The translations under genes were made by a program, and so were the position numbers. Under the pieces are notes generated by a model that ran no database searches, was not told the origin of the DNA, and worked only from the letters and a program-made list of their open reading frames with translations. Shown in pieces: positions 31,901 to 39,869 of a stretch of 64,000 nt of DNA. How positions within the stretch are numbered: the first letter of the stretch is position 1; each line of letters starts with the position of its first letter. The stretch spans positions 1-64,000 of the forward strand of contig CBFIHP010000018.1 in NCBI GenBank assembly GCA_965662355.1, written 5' to 3'. Origin of the DNA: GCA-2683825 sp965662355 (GTDB lineage Bacteria; Planctomycetota; UBA1135; GCA-002686595).

Positions 31901-34795
31901 GCGGGGCCTGCTGGCCAGTGCCCGCGAGACCAGCCCGTCCGCGGAGCCCGACAGTGAGCGTTGACGAAGCTCGTCCTCTTCCGTCAGGGCGCGTCCGGTA
32001 TGCGAAACCTCGATCTCCTGGATTTCCTCCGGCGTCCCGTAACCCACGAGCTCGCCGCCGGCATCCCCTCCCTCGGGACCGAGGTCGATGACATGGTCCG
32101 CGCAGCGGACCACCTCGAGCATGTGCTCGATCACACAGACCGTGTTGTCCTTGTCGACGAGGCGTTGTAGCGCACCGACAAGCCGCTGGACGTCCGCGTG
32201 GTGCAACCCCGTGGTCGGTTCGTCCAGCAGGTACAGGGTGTGCTTGCGCGATCGCTTCTGGAGGTGTTTCGCCAGCTTGACGCGCTGGGCTTCGCCGCCC
32301 GAAAGGGTGGTGGAGGGCTGACCGAGGCTCAGATAGCCGAGGCCGACTTCGACCAGCGCATCGAGGGGGCGCGAGATCTTCGGATGGTCGCGGAAGAGCT
32401 CCGCAGCCTCCTCGATCGACAACTCGAGCACATCGGCGATCGAGTGTCCGCGATACCGAATCTCGAGGGTCTCTTGCTGGAAGCGATGCCCTCCGCACTC
32501 GCCGCACGGAACCGTGACCGGAGCGAGGAACTGCAACTCGACGAATTGCGCACCCGCGCCCTGGCAAGCTTCGCAGCGGCCGCCGGCGACGTTGAACGAA
32601 AAGCGGCCGGGCGCCCAACCGCGCATGCGGGCCTCCGGCAGGCTCGCGAAGAGATCGCGAATCGGTGTGAAGGCACCGGCGTACGTGGCGGGGTTCGAGC
32701 GCGGCGTGCGACCGATCGGTGAACTCGAAAGGAAAACGAGATCCTCGATATACTTGAGCCCGTCGATGCCATCACAGGCCAGGGGCGGCGCAGCCTCGCG
32801 ACCGAGATGGCGCGCGATGCCGCGTTGCAAGGTGTGGTGGATCAGGGTCGACTTCCCGGATCCCGATACACCACTGACCACGGTGAGCGTCCCCAGCGGC
32901 ACCGAAACGTCGATGCCCTTCAGGTTGAATCCCTGCGCGTTACGAATCGTCAGCATCTTGCCGTTGCCCGGACGGCGCTCGTCGGGCATGGGCATCTCGA
33001 GTTCGCCACGCAGCAGCTTGCCCGTCGGCGAATCGGCCTTGGCCACCTCGGCCGGCGGTCCGGCGGCGACGACCTCACCCCCTTGCTTGCCCGGGCCCGG
33101 CCCGATGTCGATCAGCCAATCCGCGGAGCGCAGCGTGGCCTCGTCGTGCTCGACGACGACGACCGTGTTGCCTCCGTCACGCAGCAGTTCGAGCGCACCG
33201 AAGAGTCGGCCGTGGTCGCGCGCATGCAAGCCGATCGAAGGCTCGTCGAGCACGTACAGAACGCCCTGCAGACCCGCGCCCAGCTGGGCCGCGAGCCGGA
33301 TTCTCTGGGCTTCACCACCCGAGAGGCTGTCGGCCGAACGATCGAGGGCCAAATAGCTAAGCCCGACTTCCCGCAGGAAGGCCGTGCGGCGGCGAATCTC
33401 GAGCAGCAGCCCCTCGCCGATGCGCGTCTCGCGGTCCGAAAGCTTCAGGGCATCCAGGCGTTCCTGGAGCTCGCCCACAGGGGCTCGAAGCAGCTCGGGC
33501 AAACTGACGCCGCCAAAGAGCACCGCCTGAGCAATGTCCTGCAAACGCGCGCCCTCACACTCCTTGCAGCGCTTCTCCTCGAGAAAGCGCTCCAGCATCT
33601 TGCGGCGTTGGCCCTTCTGCCAGGCGCGCTCGATGGCGGGCATCACGCCACGGTACGTACTCTGGTACTTCACCGAGCCCGTGTAGCGCTGCCCCGACCA
33701 CGATGCGGAGTTGGCGAATTTGCGCTCGCCACAACCGTGCATGATGATCCGACGCGCCCCCTTCGTGAGCTCGTTCCAGGGCGTATCGAGCTCGAAGCCG
33801 TAGGCATCGGCGACGTTCTTCAGGAACTTGAAGTCCACCTGTGGGAAGAGCAGTGCTCCCCCACTCGCCCGGGTGACGGCGAGGGCGCCATCACTGATCG
33901 AAAGCGTCGGGTCGGCCACGACCAGACGACTGGAGGGTCGACGCAGCACACCGAGACCGTCACAGCCAGGACAGGCTCCGTGGGGTGAGTTGAAGGAAAA
34001 GAGCCGCGGCTCGAGGGGCGGAGCTTCGCGTCCGCATTTCGAACAGGTGCGTTGCGTCGAGAAGGTCTTCTCAGCGTGCTTTCCCAGGACGCAGACGTCA
34101 CCGCTACCGAGCTCGAGCGCGCTATCGAGGGCCTCCCGCAAACGCGCGAGGGCTCCCTCGTTGACCTTCAGGCGGTCGACGACTGCCTCGATCGTGTGGC
34201 GATGATAACGCGCGAGCTCGTCGATCTCCTCCAGCCGTTGCACCTCGCCGTCTACCCGCGCGCGTACGAAACCCTTTTTCCGAAGGTCGTCGAAGAGCGC
34301 CTTGTGCTGCCCTTTGCGGTCGCGGATCAAGGGCGCCAGGACCTGCACCGGCTGGCCGTCGAAGCGCTCGATGATCTGGCGGCAGATCGCCTCGGCGCTC
34401 TGGCTCGAGAGCGGGGTGCCATGCTCGGGGCAATGGGCCGTGCCAGCGCGAGCGTAGAGCACCCGCAGGTGATCGACGATTTCCGTGATGGTGCCCACCG
34501 TCGAGCGCGGCCCGCGCTGGATCGCTTTCTGGTCGACGGCGATGGCCGGGGAGAGTCCCTCGATGTGATCGACGTCGGGCTTCTCCATGCGGCCGAGGAA
34601 CTGGCGCGCATAGGCCGACAGGGTCTCGAGGAAGCGACGCTGTCCCTCGCGGAAGAGCGTCTCGAAGGCGAGGGAGCTCTTGCCCGAGCCGGAGACCCCG
34701 GTGACGGCGACCAGTTGCTCGCGCGGAATGGTGACCGAAACGTCGCGCAGATTGTTCTGGCGCGCACCTCGGATATGGATCGTTTCGGCCGTCAT
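28901..34795 (-). CDS. uvrA: Tandem double-length excinuclease ABC subunit A
   Basis: This 1964-residue protein is two complete UvrA units fused head to tail (about 1-966 and 967-1964), giving four ABC nucleotide-binding domains. Walker A motifs are GVSGSGKSSL, GVSGSGKSTL, GPSGSGKSSL and GPSGSGKSTL. Signature motifs are LSGGEAQR, LSGGEAQR, LSGGEARR and, in the last domain, LSAGEAQR (residues 1811-1818). Each unit keeps both zinc modules: CSKCG...CPGCDGLG and CEACQGAG in unit one, CTQCG...CPSCDGLG and CPVCEGRG in unit two. UvrA recognises bulky DNA lesions as a dimer, so a fused dimer is plausible. Double UvrAs are known from Chlamydiae and Planctomycetota. The C-terminal 45 residues are Lys/Ser-rich (KKSSKTKRKSSSSKK), probably DNA-binding. 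It heads a run with the XPB helicase. Confidence 0.96.
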   Translation of the reverse strand: MTAETIHIRGARQNNLRDVSVTIPREQLVAVTGVSGSGKSSLAFETLFREGQRRFLETLSAYARQFLGRMEKPDVDHIEGLSPAIAVDQKAIQRGPRSTVGTITEIVDHLRVLYARAGTAHCPEHGTPLSSQSAEAICRQIIERFDGQPVQVLAPLIRDRKGQHKALFDDLRKKGFVRARVDGEVQRLEEIDELARYHRHTIEAVVDRLKVNEGALARLREALDSALELGSGDVCVLGKHAEKTFSTQRTCSKCGREAPPLEPRLFSFNSPHGACPGCDGLGVLRRPSSRLVVADPTLSISDGALAVTRASGGALLFPQVDFKFLKNVADAYGFELDTPWNELTKGARRIIMHGCGERKFANSASWSGQRYTGSVKYQSTYRGVMPAIERAWQKGQRRKMLERFLEEKRCKECEGARLQDIAQAVLFGGVSLPELLRAPVGELQERLDALKLSDRETRIGEGLLLEIRRRTAFLREVGLSYLALDRSADSLSGGEAQRIRLAAQLGAGLQGVLYVLDEPSIGLHARDHGRLFGALELLRDGGNTVVVVEHDEATLRSADWLIDIGPGPGKQGGEVVAAGPPAEVAKADSPTGKLLRGELEMPMPDERRPGNGKMLTIRNAQGFNLKGIDVSVPLGTLTVVSGVSGSGKSTLIHHTLQRGIARHLGREAAPPLACDGIDGLKYIEDLVFLSSSPIGRTPRSNPATYAGAFTPIRDLFASLPEARMRGWAPGRFSFNVAGGRCEACQGAGAQFVELQFLAPVTVPCGECGGHRFQQETLEIRYRGHSIADVLELSIEEAAELFRDHPKISRPLDALVEVGLGYLSLGQPSTTLSGGEAQRVKLAKHLQKRSRKHTLYLLDEPTTGLHHADVQRLVGALQRLVDKDNTVCVIEHMLEVVRCADHVIDLGPEGGDAGGELVGYGTPEEIQEIEVSHTGRALTEEDELRQRSLSGSADGLVSRALASRPRDMLEITGARTHNLKNIDASLPRDSLTVITGPSGSGKSSLALDTIHATGRQRFVESLSTYARQFLASRERPPVDRIDGLGPSVAVEARTSAGHPRSTVATTTEIHDYLRVLWARAGTRRCPDHKQKLEQTDASGVARRMLRDFKGQRGWIASPIFGPGLEEPDDIRKAFATASEEWRKAGFVRALIDGVETRLDGKTKPAKDAQRIDLVIDRLKIDSSVRSRIAEAVEQAEALSGGRVSLLVKKTGAPERVEFSTRGACTQCGFRLEEDLESRHFSFNVHVGACPSCDGLGQSWQCDPDKLVDSPSHALVAAHQGDATAITGKLGRYLTKGKGYYEFLLRAVAERHKIDLAKPFDKLPGKAKELLLFGRGARKNYTVQIDRESSSFELHESFSAEWPGICGHVDAWHSRAEDPEWREILESFMTRRFCSGCNGERLAPGPRSVTVSRKRLPEVLALTIQESAAWLETVKLRGARQDAVQPVIEELRARLSLLEEVGLGYLSLDRTMGTLSGGEARRVRLSASLGSNLVGVCYVLDEPTVGLHPADVDRLTDALLALRDGGNTVIVVEHDEALMRRADYILDMGPGAGRLGGEVVVGGTPEEVAAHPDSVTAKALRGELRLPREEKPLLDGSEPRFSLTGAKEHNLKNVSFDASFGRLNGVCGPSGSGKSTLIMDVLVPALRGDTAKGRWRTLNHHGNLRPRVVVVDANPIGKSPKSIPATAVGMLDPLRELFTRTPEARMRGYKASHFSFNSSRGRCPVCEGRGASKIEMQFLADLWLECEECDGKRYRPEILDVRYRGRSMADVLAMSVDEALEFFTDVPALARPLVTLSDVGLGYLGLGQSSTTLSAGEAQRIKLAGELSRAEGSDRSIVILDEPTTGLSKSDVTYLYKVLRRLTERGDCVIVIEHHTDLLGACDHLVELGPAGGAAGGRIVARGTPDDLCASEDSITGPWLEEQRKSGPKRALAGKCGSKKSSKTKRKSSSSKKTTNCKARTRKVAS

Positions 34796-34923
34796 GGGGA
34801 ACGCCCGCCGGGAGTTCCAACGGGGTCCGCTGGAAAGTTTCCCGGTCCGGGCATAGACGGCTCATCCTAGCAGGGGAACCGAGAGACTCGGAAGGACCCG
34901 CCCGCCCGAAAACAGGGCTTTCC

Positions 34924-35742
34924 CTAGCCCCGCAGGCGGGCCCGTAGCAGGGCGTGCAAGGGGGCGCCGCCGGCGATGATGCTGCCCCCCCGAAGCCAGT
35001 CCTCGCCCCCCAGAAAATCGCTCACGAGACCGCCCGCCTCGCGCACCAGAAGGACGCCGGCTGCGACGTCGTGGGGCGCCAGATGCAGCTCCCAATAGGC
35101 GTCGTACCGCCCTGCGGCCGTGTAGGCCAGATCGATGGCCGCCGAGCCCATGCGACGCAAACCCCGTACCGCGTAGAAGAGCTCGTTGAAGTTGGCCAGA
35201 TTGTCGTGCTCCAGCTCGCCGCGGCGATACGGGAACCCGGTGGCCAGGATGGCCTCGGACAGCTGTTCCGCCGGGGAAACCCGAAGCCGTTGGAGGGGCC
35301 CTGAGGGGGTCTCCAGGAAGGCTCCCCCACCGCGTTTGGCATGGAAAGTTTCCTGCAAACGTGGCGCGTGCACCACGCCGACCTGCGCCTGGCCATCCAC
35401 GTAGAGTCCCATCGAGACCGCGAAGGGGGGCAGTCCGTGGACGAAGTTGACCGTGCCGTCGAGCGGATCGAGAAACCAGCGCGGCCGACCATCGGCGGCA
35501 TCCCGGGTCTCCTCCTCCGACTCGATCGCGTGCTCGGGAAAGGCCTGTCGCAGGCGCGCGACGAGCAGCCGTTCCGCGGCCAGATCCGCCTCGGTGACAA
35601 GGTCGCGGATCGAACTCTTGCGCTTGATGCGAGAGGCGTCGAGCTTGCCGAGGTAGCCCATCAAGAGCTCGCCGGCCTCACGTGCGGCAGAAAGCGCGAC
35701 CTCCAGGGCCTCGTCGGCGCAATCGATGGGGTGGGTCGTCAG
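34924..35742 (-). CDS. Inositol-monophosphatase-family protein, probable CTG start
   Basis: This protein of about 272 residues belongs to the Mg-dependent, Li-sensitive IMPase superfamily (SuhB, CysQ and relatives). The metal-binding loop DPLDGTVNFVHGLP is intact, with the upstream ESEEET acidic motif and downstream WELHLAPHDVAAG. The natural N-terminus (ALEVALSAAREAGELLMGYL) has no ATG, GTG or TTG before it. A CTG at 35742 overlaps the upstream TGA as CTGA and would give the family's usual length; the only ATG in frame, at 35796, adds 18 residues overlapping the preceding gene. Substrate candidates are inositol phosphate, PAP or fructose bisphosphate; sequence does not decide. Confidence 0.88.
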   Translation of the reverse strand: MTTHPIDCADEALEVALSAAREAGELLMGYLGKLDASRIKRKSSIRDLVTEADLAAERLLVARLRQAFPEHAIESEEETRDAADGRPRWFLDPLDGTVNFVHGLPPFAVSMGLYVDGQAQVGVVHAPRLQETFHAKRGGGAFLETPSGPLQRLRVSPAEQLSEAILATGFPYRRGELEHDNLANFNELFYAVRGLRRMGSAAIDLAYTAAGRYDAYWELHLAPHDVAAGVLLVREAGGLVSDFLGGEDWLRGGSIIAGGAPLHALLRARLRG

Positions 35743-37355
35743 CGGACCGCCTCCGCCCCGTTGGAGGGCTCGAGCGGAGCTACGAGGATCTCGCATAGGC
35801 GGTTCTGCATGGGCTTGAAGCAATGGGTGTTCAGCCCGCCGAGGGCCGCGGGGTAGTCGATCAGGATCGAGAAGACGATCGTACGCCCGTCGAGACTCAG
35901 GCAGACACCCGAGAGCGCACTGGTTCCCGAGATCCAACCGGTCTTGGCGAAGACGCGCCCACTTGCGGGTGTATCGCGCATGCGCCTCGCAAGGGTTCCC
36001 GACTCTCCGGCCACCGCGAGGGAATCCAGGAGCAGGCCCTTCGAGGCGCTCGAGAGGACCGCTTCCAGGAGTGCCGTGACTTGCCTTGGCCGGACGCGGT
36101 TCTGTCGCGAGAGCCCCGAGCCGTCGACCTGCACGAGCCCGCTGGCCGAGACGCCCAGGCGTTCCAGGGCTACCTTCACCGCCTCGAGCCCCCCCTCCCG
36201 GGTGCCGCTTCCGACGATCGTATGACCCAGGGCGAGGAAGAGCTGGTCCGCGACGCTGTTGTCCGATTCCGAGTTGATCGGCGAGTAGAGCTCGTCGACG
36301 CTCGAACGCAACTCGGCCAGCGAACGCGTGCGCTCGGGATCCAGGACAACGTTGCGACGCCGCACGATCCGGCCCTGAAGTGCGATGCCCTCGCGCTCGA
36401 GCTGGCCGGCGAGAACACTTCCGAAAAAGGCGACGGGGTCCGGGTGGGCGAAGGTCGCCACGAAGGAGTCCCGGCCGGCGGGCAGGCTGCCCTTCACGGT
36501 CACGGCACTCGTGGTCGCCCCGACGCGGACGTCGACCGGCCCCGCGCGGGTCGTGTCGACGCCGTAGCGCGAACGCAAACCGTGGGGCGCGGGATGGACG
36601 GCAAGCCGCGCCTCCGTACCGGCCGCGCGCGGGGTCACGGTCGCCCACAGGACTCCGCCTTGAACGCTGAAGCCAGCACAGAGCGCACAGTAATCGGCCC
36701 AGTACTGGCTTGGGTCGGGCCAACCGGGACCGGGTCCGGGCTCGAGGAAACCGCCCTCGTCGAGCACGAGATCCCCGTCGATGCGCCGCACGCCGGCGGC
36801 TCGTAGCGCGCGCGCAACCTCGCGTAGCCTCTCCTCGGCTCGCCCCTCGGGATGCCAGACGGGGTCCCCCGAGGCTCGGGCGACCAGATCCCCTTGCAAC
36901 CTCTCATCCACGAGCGGGGCGTCGCTCTCGAAGGGCGTCAAGAACTCCTGATTGGCGCCCAGCAAGACCAAGGCCGCGCTCGTCGTCACGAGCTTCATGT
37001 TCGAAGCCGGACGCTGGGCCCGCTCCGCGTGGCGGGCGACGAGGTCCACGGAAACCTCGCCCAGCTCACGTACCGATATGGCCACGTCGATGTTGCCGGA
37101 GTGGGCCTTGCCGTTCGAGATGCGTCGGGCCTTCTCGAAAGCCTCCGCCACGACCTTCTCGAAGACCGCATCCAGCACTCCGTGGCGCGGGTCGATCTCG
37201 GGCTCGGGCGCTTTGACACGCTCCGGAACGCGCTCGATGGCCGCCGGTTCCAGACCGAGACTCCTGCCAGGGGACACCTTGCCCTCGACCTCGTTCGAGC
37301 AGGCGACGGCGAGAACGAACAGCCCTCCCGAGATCAGCCGAAGAAGCTTGTCCAC
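35739..37355 (-). CDS. dacB: D-alanyl-D-alanine carboxypeptidase/endopeptidase, PBP4 type
   Basis: This 538-residue serine peptidase of the S13 family trims peptidoglycan peptides in the periplasm. All three active-site motifs are present: SNMK in RPASNMKLVTTSAALVL, SDN in SESDNSVADQLF, and KTG in FAKTGWISGTSALS. The large insert between the first two motifs is typical of PBP4. The GTG start at 37355, 4 bases after the upstream stop, opens a lipoprotein signal (LISGGLFVLAVACSNE, Cys at about residue 19), so the enzyme may be lipid-anchored, unlike soluble E. coli DacB. Its presence supports a peptidoglycan cell wall in this organism. The stop overlaps the IMPase-like gene. Confidence 0.93.
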   Translation of the reverse strand: MDKLLRLISGGLFVLAVACSNEVEGKVSPGRSLGLEPAAIERVPERVKAPEPEIDPRHGVLDAVFEKVVAEAFEKARRISNGKAHSGNIDVAISVRELGEVSVDLVARHAERAQRPASNMKLVTTSAALVLLGANQEFLTPFESDAPLVDERLQGDLVARASGDPVWHPEGRAEERLREVARALRAAGVRRIDGDLVLDEGGFLEPGPGPGWPDPSQYWADYCALCAGFSVQGGVLWATVTPRAAGTEARLAVHPAPHGLRSRYGVDTTRAGPVDVRVGATTSAVTVKGSLPAGRDSFVATFAHPDPVAFFGSVLAGQLEREGIALQGRIVRRRNVVLDPERTRSLAELRSSVDELYSPINSESDNSVADQLFLALGHTIVGSGTREGGLEAVKVALERLGVSASGLVQVDGSGLSRQNRVRPRQVTALLEAVLSSASKGLLLDSLAVAGESGTLARRMRDTPASGRVFAKTGWISGTSALSGVCLSLDGRTIVFSILIDYPAALGGLNTHCFKPMQNRLCEILVAPLEPSNGAEAVR

Positions 37356-37359
37356 GGAG

Positions 37360-38973
37360 CTAGCGCGGTCCCGGAGGCCGGGTGTCCGCATTGGCCAACA
37401 GCCACGCGGTCGCGTACACGAGCCGCGCGGAGTTCGCGATCTTCGGCAGGGAGAGGCCATCGATCGTGTCGCGGAAGGTGTGATAGTCCGCATTGTCGGA
37501 GATCGACGCGGACTCGAAGAAGAACAGCACGGGGATATCGTGCTCGTGGAAGGAGTAGTGATCCGAGCGCTCCCAGAGCTCCGCCGCCTTGCCAGTCGTT
37601 ACCTTTTTCACTCCGGTCTTCGCGAGTTTGTTGGCCTTCTTGAGGACCTTGCCCAGGGCGGGGTTCTCGCGCGTACCTAGCACGACGCATTCCTTCGCGT
37701 CCCCGCGCCCCAGCATGTCCATGTTCAACATCGCAACCACGCTCGCCGGCGAGCGCTCGTCTTCATCGAGGAAGGGCAGGTCTTCCGCGAACTTGTGGCT
37801 ACCGATCAGACCGTCCTCCTCCGATCCGAAGAAGGCAAAGACGATCGAGCGCCGGGGCGGGTTCTTGGCGAGGGCTTCCACGAGTTCGAGGTTCGCCACG
37901 GTCCCGCTGCCATTGTCGTCGGCCCCGTATCCGATGCGGCTCCAGTGATCGACCCCGACGTGGTCGTAGTGGGATCCGATGATCACGTATTCCTCCCGCA
38001 GCCGCTCGTCCGTGCCGCGCAGGACTCCGAAGACGTTGTCGACCTCCAGGACACCTTCGTTCGAGGTCGTCGCGGTCGAGAGCGATACGGTGACCTTCTT
38101 CAGCTCGATGCGCTTCGACTTGCCGGCCTTGTCGATCTTCTCCGCGAGCTTGACGATGTCCTTCCCCAGGATGCGCGTCGCCAGCTCTTCGGTGATCTCG
38201 GCTACCGGGATCTTCGTGCGGGCCCGGGGCCGGGTCCACCCGGTCGTCGCCGTGCCCTGCCAGCTCCCCCACGTGTAGCGATAGCCGAGCTTCGGTGGGG
38301 CGAGCGGCTCCTTCTTGCCTTGCGAGCGCACCGCGGTTGCCGGCGGTGCTCGCCGAACCATGAGGACGCCGGAACAACCGCGCTCCTCGAGTTCCTCTAA
38401 CTTGGCGTAGGCATCGGCAAACTGGGACACCTCGGGTCCTTTGAGGACCCGTTTGTGCCGCGGCTCGCCCCACAGGATCATGGCGACCTTACCTTTGTAG
38501 CTGCGCTTGCCGAGGTCGTTGTAGCGCTTGCTGGCGATTCCGTAGCCCAGGAAGACGACGCTTCCGGTGCCGCGTCCGTTGCAACCGGGGAAGGGAACGA
38601 AGTCCGTTCCGAACTCGAGCTCGCTGGCCTCGTCGCCATCGCTGACGGTCAGCTTGCAGTTCTCCGGTTCCGGCAAACTCCAGCCGCCGCGGGGTTTGGC
38701 GGTGTAGGGGTGGCGATAGCCCTTGTCCCAGCCTGGCTCGACGCCGCTCCTCTCGAACACCTCGATGATGTAGTCACCGGCGAGCTTCATGCCCTGGCTC
38801 GGCGAATCCCGACCTTCATTCCGCGGTGCGGCGATGCGCCACAGATGGCCTTCGATATCCTTCTCGGCGATCGAATCGAAACCGGGTTTCCAGGGCTCTT
38901 CGTCCTGCGCCGCTCGAGCTGCCGTGAGCGCACAGAGAAAGGCCCCGGCAAGAATGAGCCTGGGTACCTGCAT
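37360..38973 (-). CDS. Exported M28-family zinc aminopeptidase
   Basis: This 537-residue exported peptidase has a signal peptide (MQVPRLILAGAFLCALTAARA). The metal ligands of the M28 family follow in order: H and D in IIGSHYDHVGVD, D in GADDNGSGTV, the catalytic and metal Glu pair in FFGSEEDGLIGS, D in LNMDMLGRGD, and H in RSDHYSFHEHDIP. A protease-associated (PA) type domain is likely inserted before the catalytic core (YKGKVAMILWGEPRH to GVLMVRR). M28 enzymes remove N-terminal residues from peptides, so a nutrient-scavenging role is likely. It begins at ATG 38973 and ends 4 bases before the dacB start. Confidence 0.9.
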   Translation of the reverse strand: MQVPRLILAGAFLCALTAARAAQDEEPWKPGFDSIAEKDIEGHLWRIAAPRNEGRDSPSQGMKLAGDYIIEVFERSGVEPGWDKGYRHPYTAKPRGGWSLPEPENCKLTVSDGDEASELEFGTDFVPFPGCNGRGTGSVVFLGYGIASKRYNDLGKRSYKGKVAMILWGEPRHKRVLKGPEVSQFADAYAKLEELEERGCSGVLMVRRAPPATAVRSQGKKEPLAPPKLGYRYTWGSWQGTATTGWTRPRARTKIPVAEITEELATRILGKDIVKLAEKIDKAGKSKRIELKKVTVSLSTATTSNEGVLEVDNVFGVLRGTDERLREEYVIIGSHYDHVGVDHWSRIGYGADDNGSGTVANLELVEALAKNPPRRSIVFAFFGSEEDGLIGSHKFAEDLPFLDEDERSPASVVAMLNMDMLGRGDAKECVVLGTRENPALGKVLKKANKLAKTGVKKVTTGKAAELWERSDHYSFHEHDIPVLFFFESASISDNADYHTFRDTIDGLSLPKIANSARLVYATAWLLANADTRPPGPR

Positions 38974-39058
38974 TCGCCTATTTTGCCCATCCACCGACGC
39001 GGCACCAGGTTCCTCCTCGGAACCTGGGCTGGAACCCAAGAAAGCACGCAGAATTTCC

Positions 39059-39841
39059 TCAGCCCCGTACGTGTGAGGATCCGTCCGCGGCGCTCTCGAT
39101 TGGACCGTCGAAGGCCTCGGCTGCCTTCTCCATGGCATCCTTGGGATCCAGCCCCGGATAGAAATGCGTGAGGACCAGTTTCCGCGCTCCGGCCATGGCG
39201 GCCAGTCTGCCGGCTTGCAACGGTGTCAGATGGTTGGGTTGGGCGTGGGCTTCGTCGAACGAGCACTCGCAGACAAAGACATCCGCGTCGTGGGCGATGT
39301 CAGCAACTCTCGGATTCTCTCCGGTGTCCCCGGAGTAGGCGAGGCTCCAGGGGCCGCCAGCACCGGAGCCGTCCACGCGCCAGGAAAGGGCCTCCCGGTT
39401 GTGTCCGTTGGCGATCCCGACAAAAGAGAGGCCACCACTTTCGAAGCCTGCGCAGCCCTCCGCATCCACTTCGATCTCGCGCCACGTGAGCGTCGGATCC
39501 ACGGCGTATGGACCCAAGCCCTTGGGCGTTTCCTCGACCAGCTTGCGCAAGCCCACGGGACCGAACGCTTCCAGCGGAGCGAACGTGGCCGCGGGGTTAC
39601 GCCGGGCGAAGATCAAGGCGAAGAAATCGAGACAGTGGTCGAGGTGGTAATGACTGAAGACAACGCGTTTGACGTCCTCGACACGCAGTCCACTCGCGGC
39701 CAGGTTGCGGATGGAGCCGGGACCACAATCCAGAAGCGTGATGTCACTCGTGCCCTCGACGCACAGTGCATAGCCAGCACAGCCGAATCCCACGCGCGGC
39801 AAGATCGATCCCGCTCCCAGAACGTGAATGCGAAAGCCCAT
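39059..39841 (-). CDS. MBL-fold metallohydrolase, RNase Z-like
   Basis: This 260-residue metallo-beta-lactamase-fold protein carries the zinc motif SHYHLDHCLD, the bridging Asp in LAYSGDTGENP and a later His in VLTHFYPG. The N-terminus (GFRIHVLGAGSILP) and the segment VCECSFDEAHAQPNHLTP are typical of the RNase Z/arylsulfatase-like branch, but the flexible exosite arm of tRNase Z is not obvious, so a tRNA 3'-end role is unproven. ATG 39841 is preferred over TTG 39847. It lies 28 bases after galE and 85 bases before the M28 peptidase gene. Confidence 0.85.
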   Translation of the reverse strand: MGFRIHVLGAGSILPRVGFGCAGYALCVEGTSDITLLDCGPGSIRNLAASGLRVEDVKRVVFSHYHLDHCLDFFALIFARRNPAATFAPLEAFGPVGLRKLVEETPKGLGPYAVDPTLTWREIEVDAEGCAGFESGGLSFVGIANGHNREALSWRVDGSGAGGPWSLAYSGDTGENPRVADIAHDADVFVCECSFDEAHAQPNHLTPLQAGRLAAMAGARKLVLTHFYPGLDPKDAMEKAAEAFDGPIESAADGSSHVRG

Positions 39842-39869
39842 CGCCAAAGCCTAACAGGCGACGCTGCCG

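Noticed and set aside
28901..34795. Long open frames on the plus strand opposite uvrA (for example 29150-30346, 32807-33988)
   Set aside because: They are antisense to the strongly conserved UvrA frame, have no family motifs and are Arg/His/Gly-rich as expected for GC-rich shadow frames.
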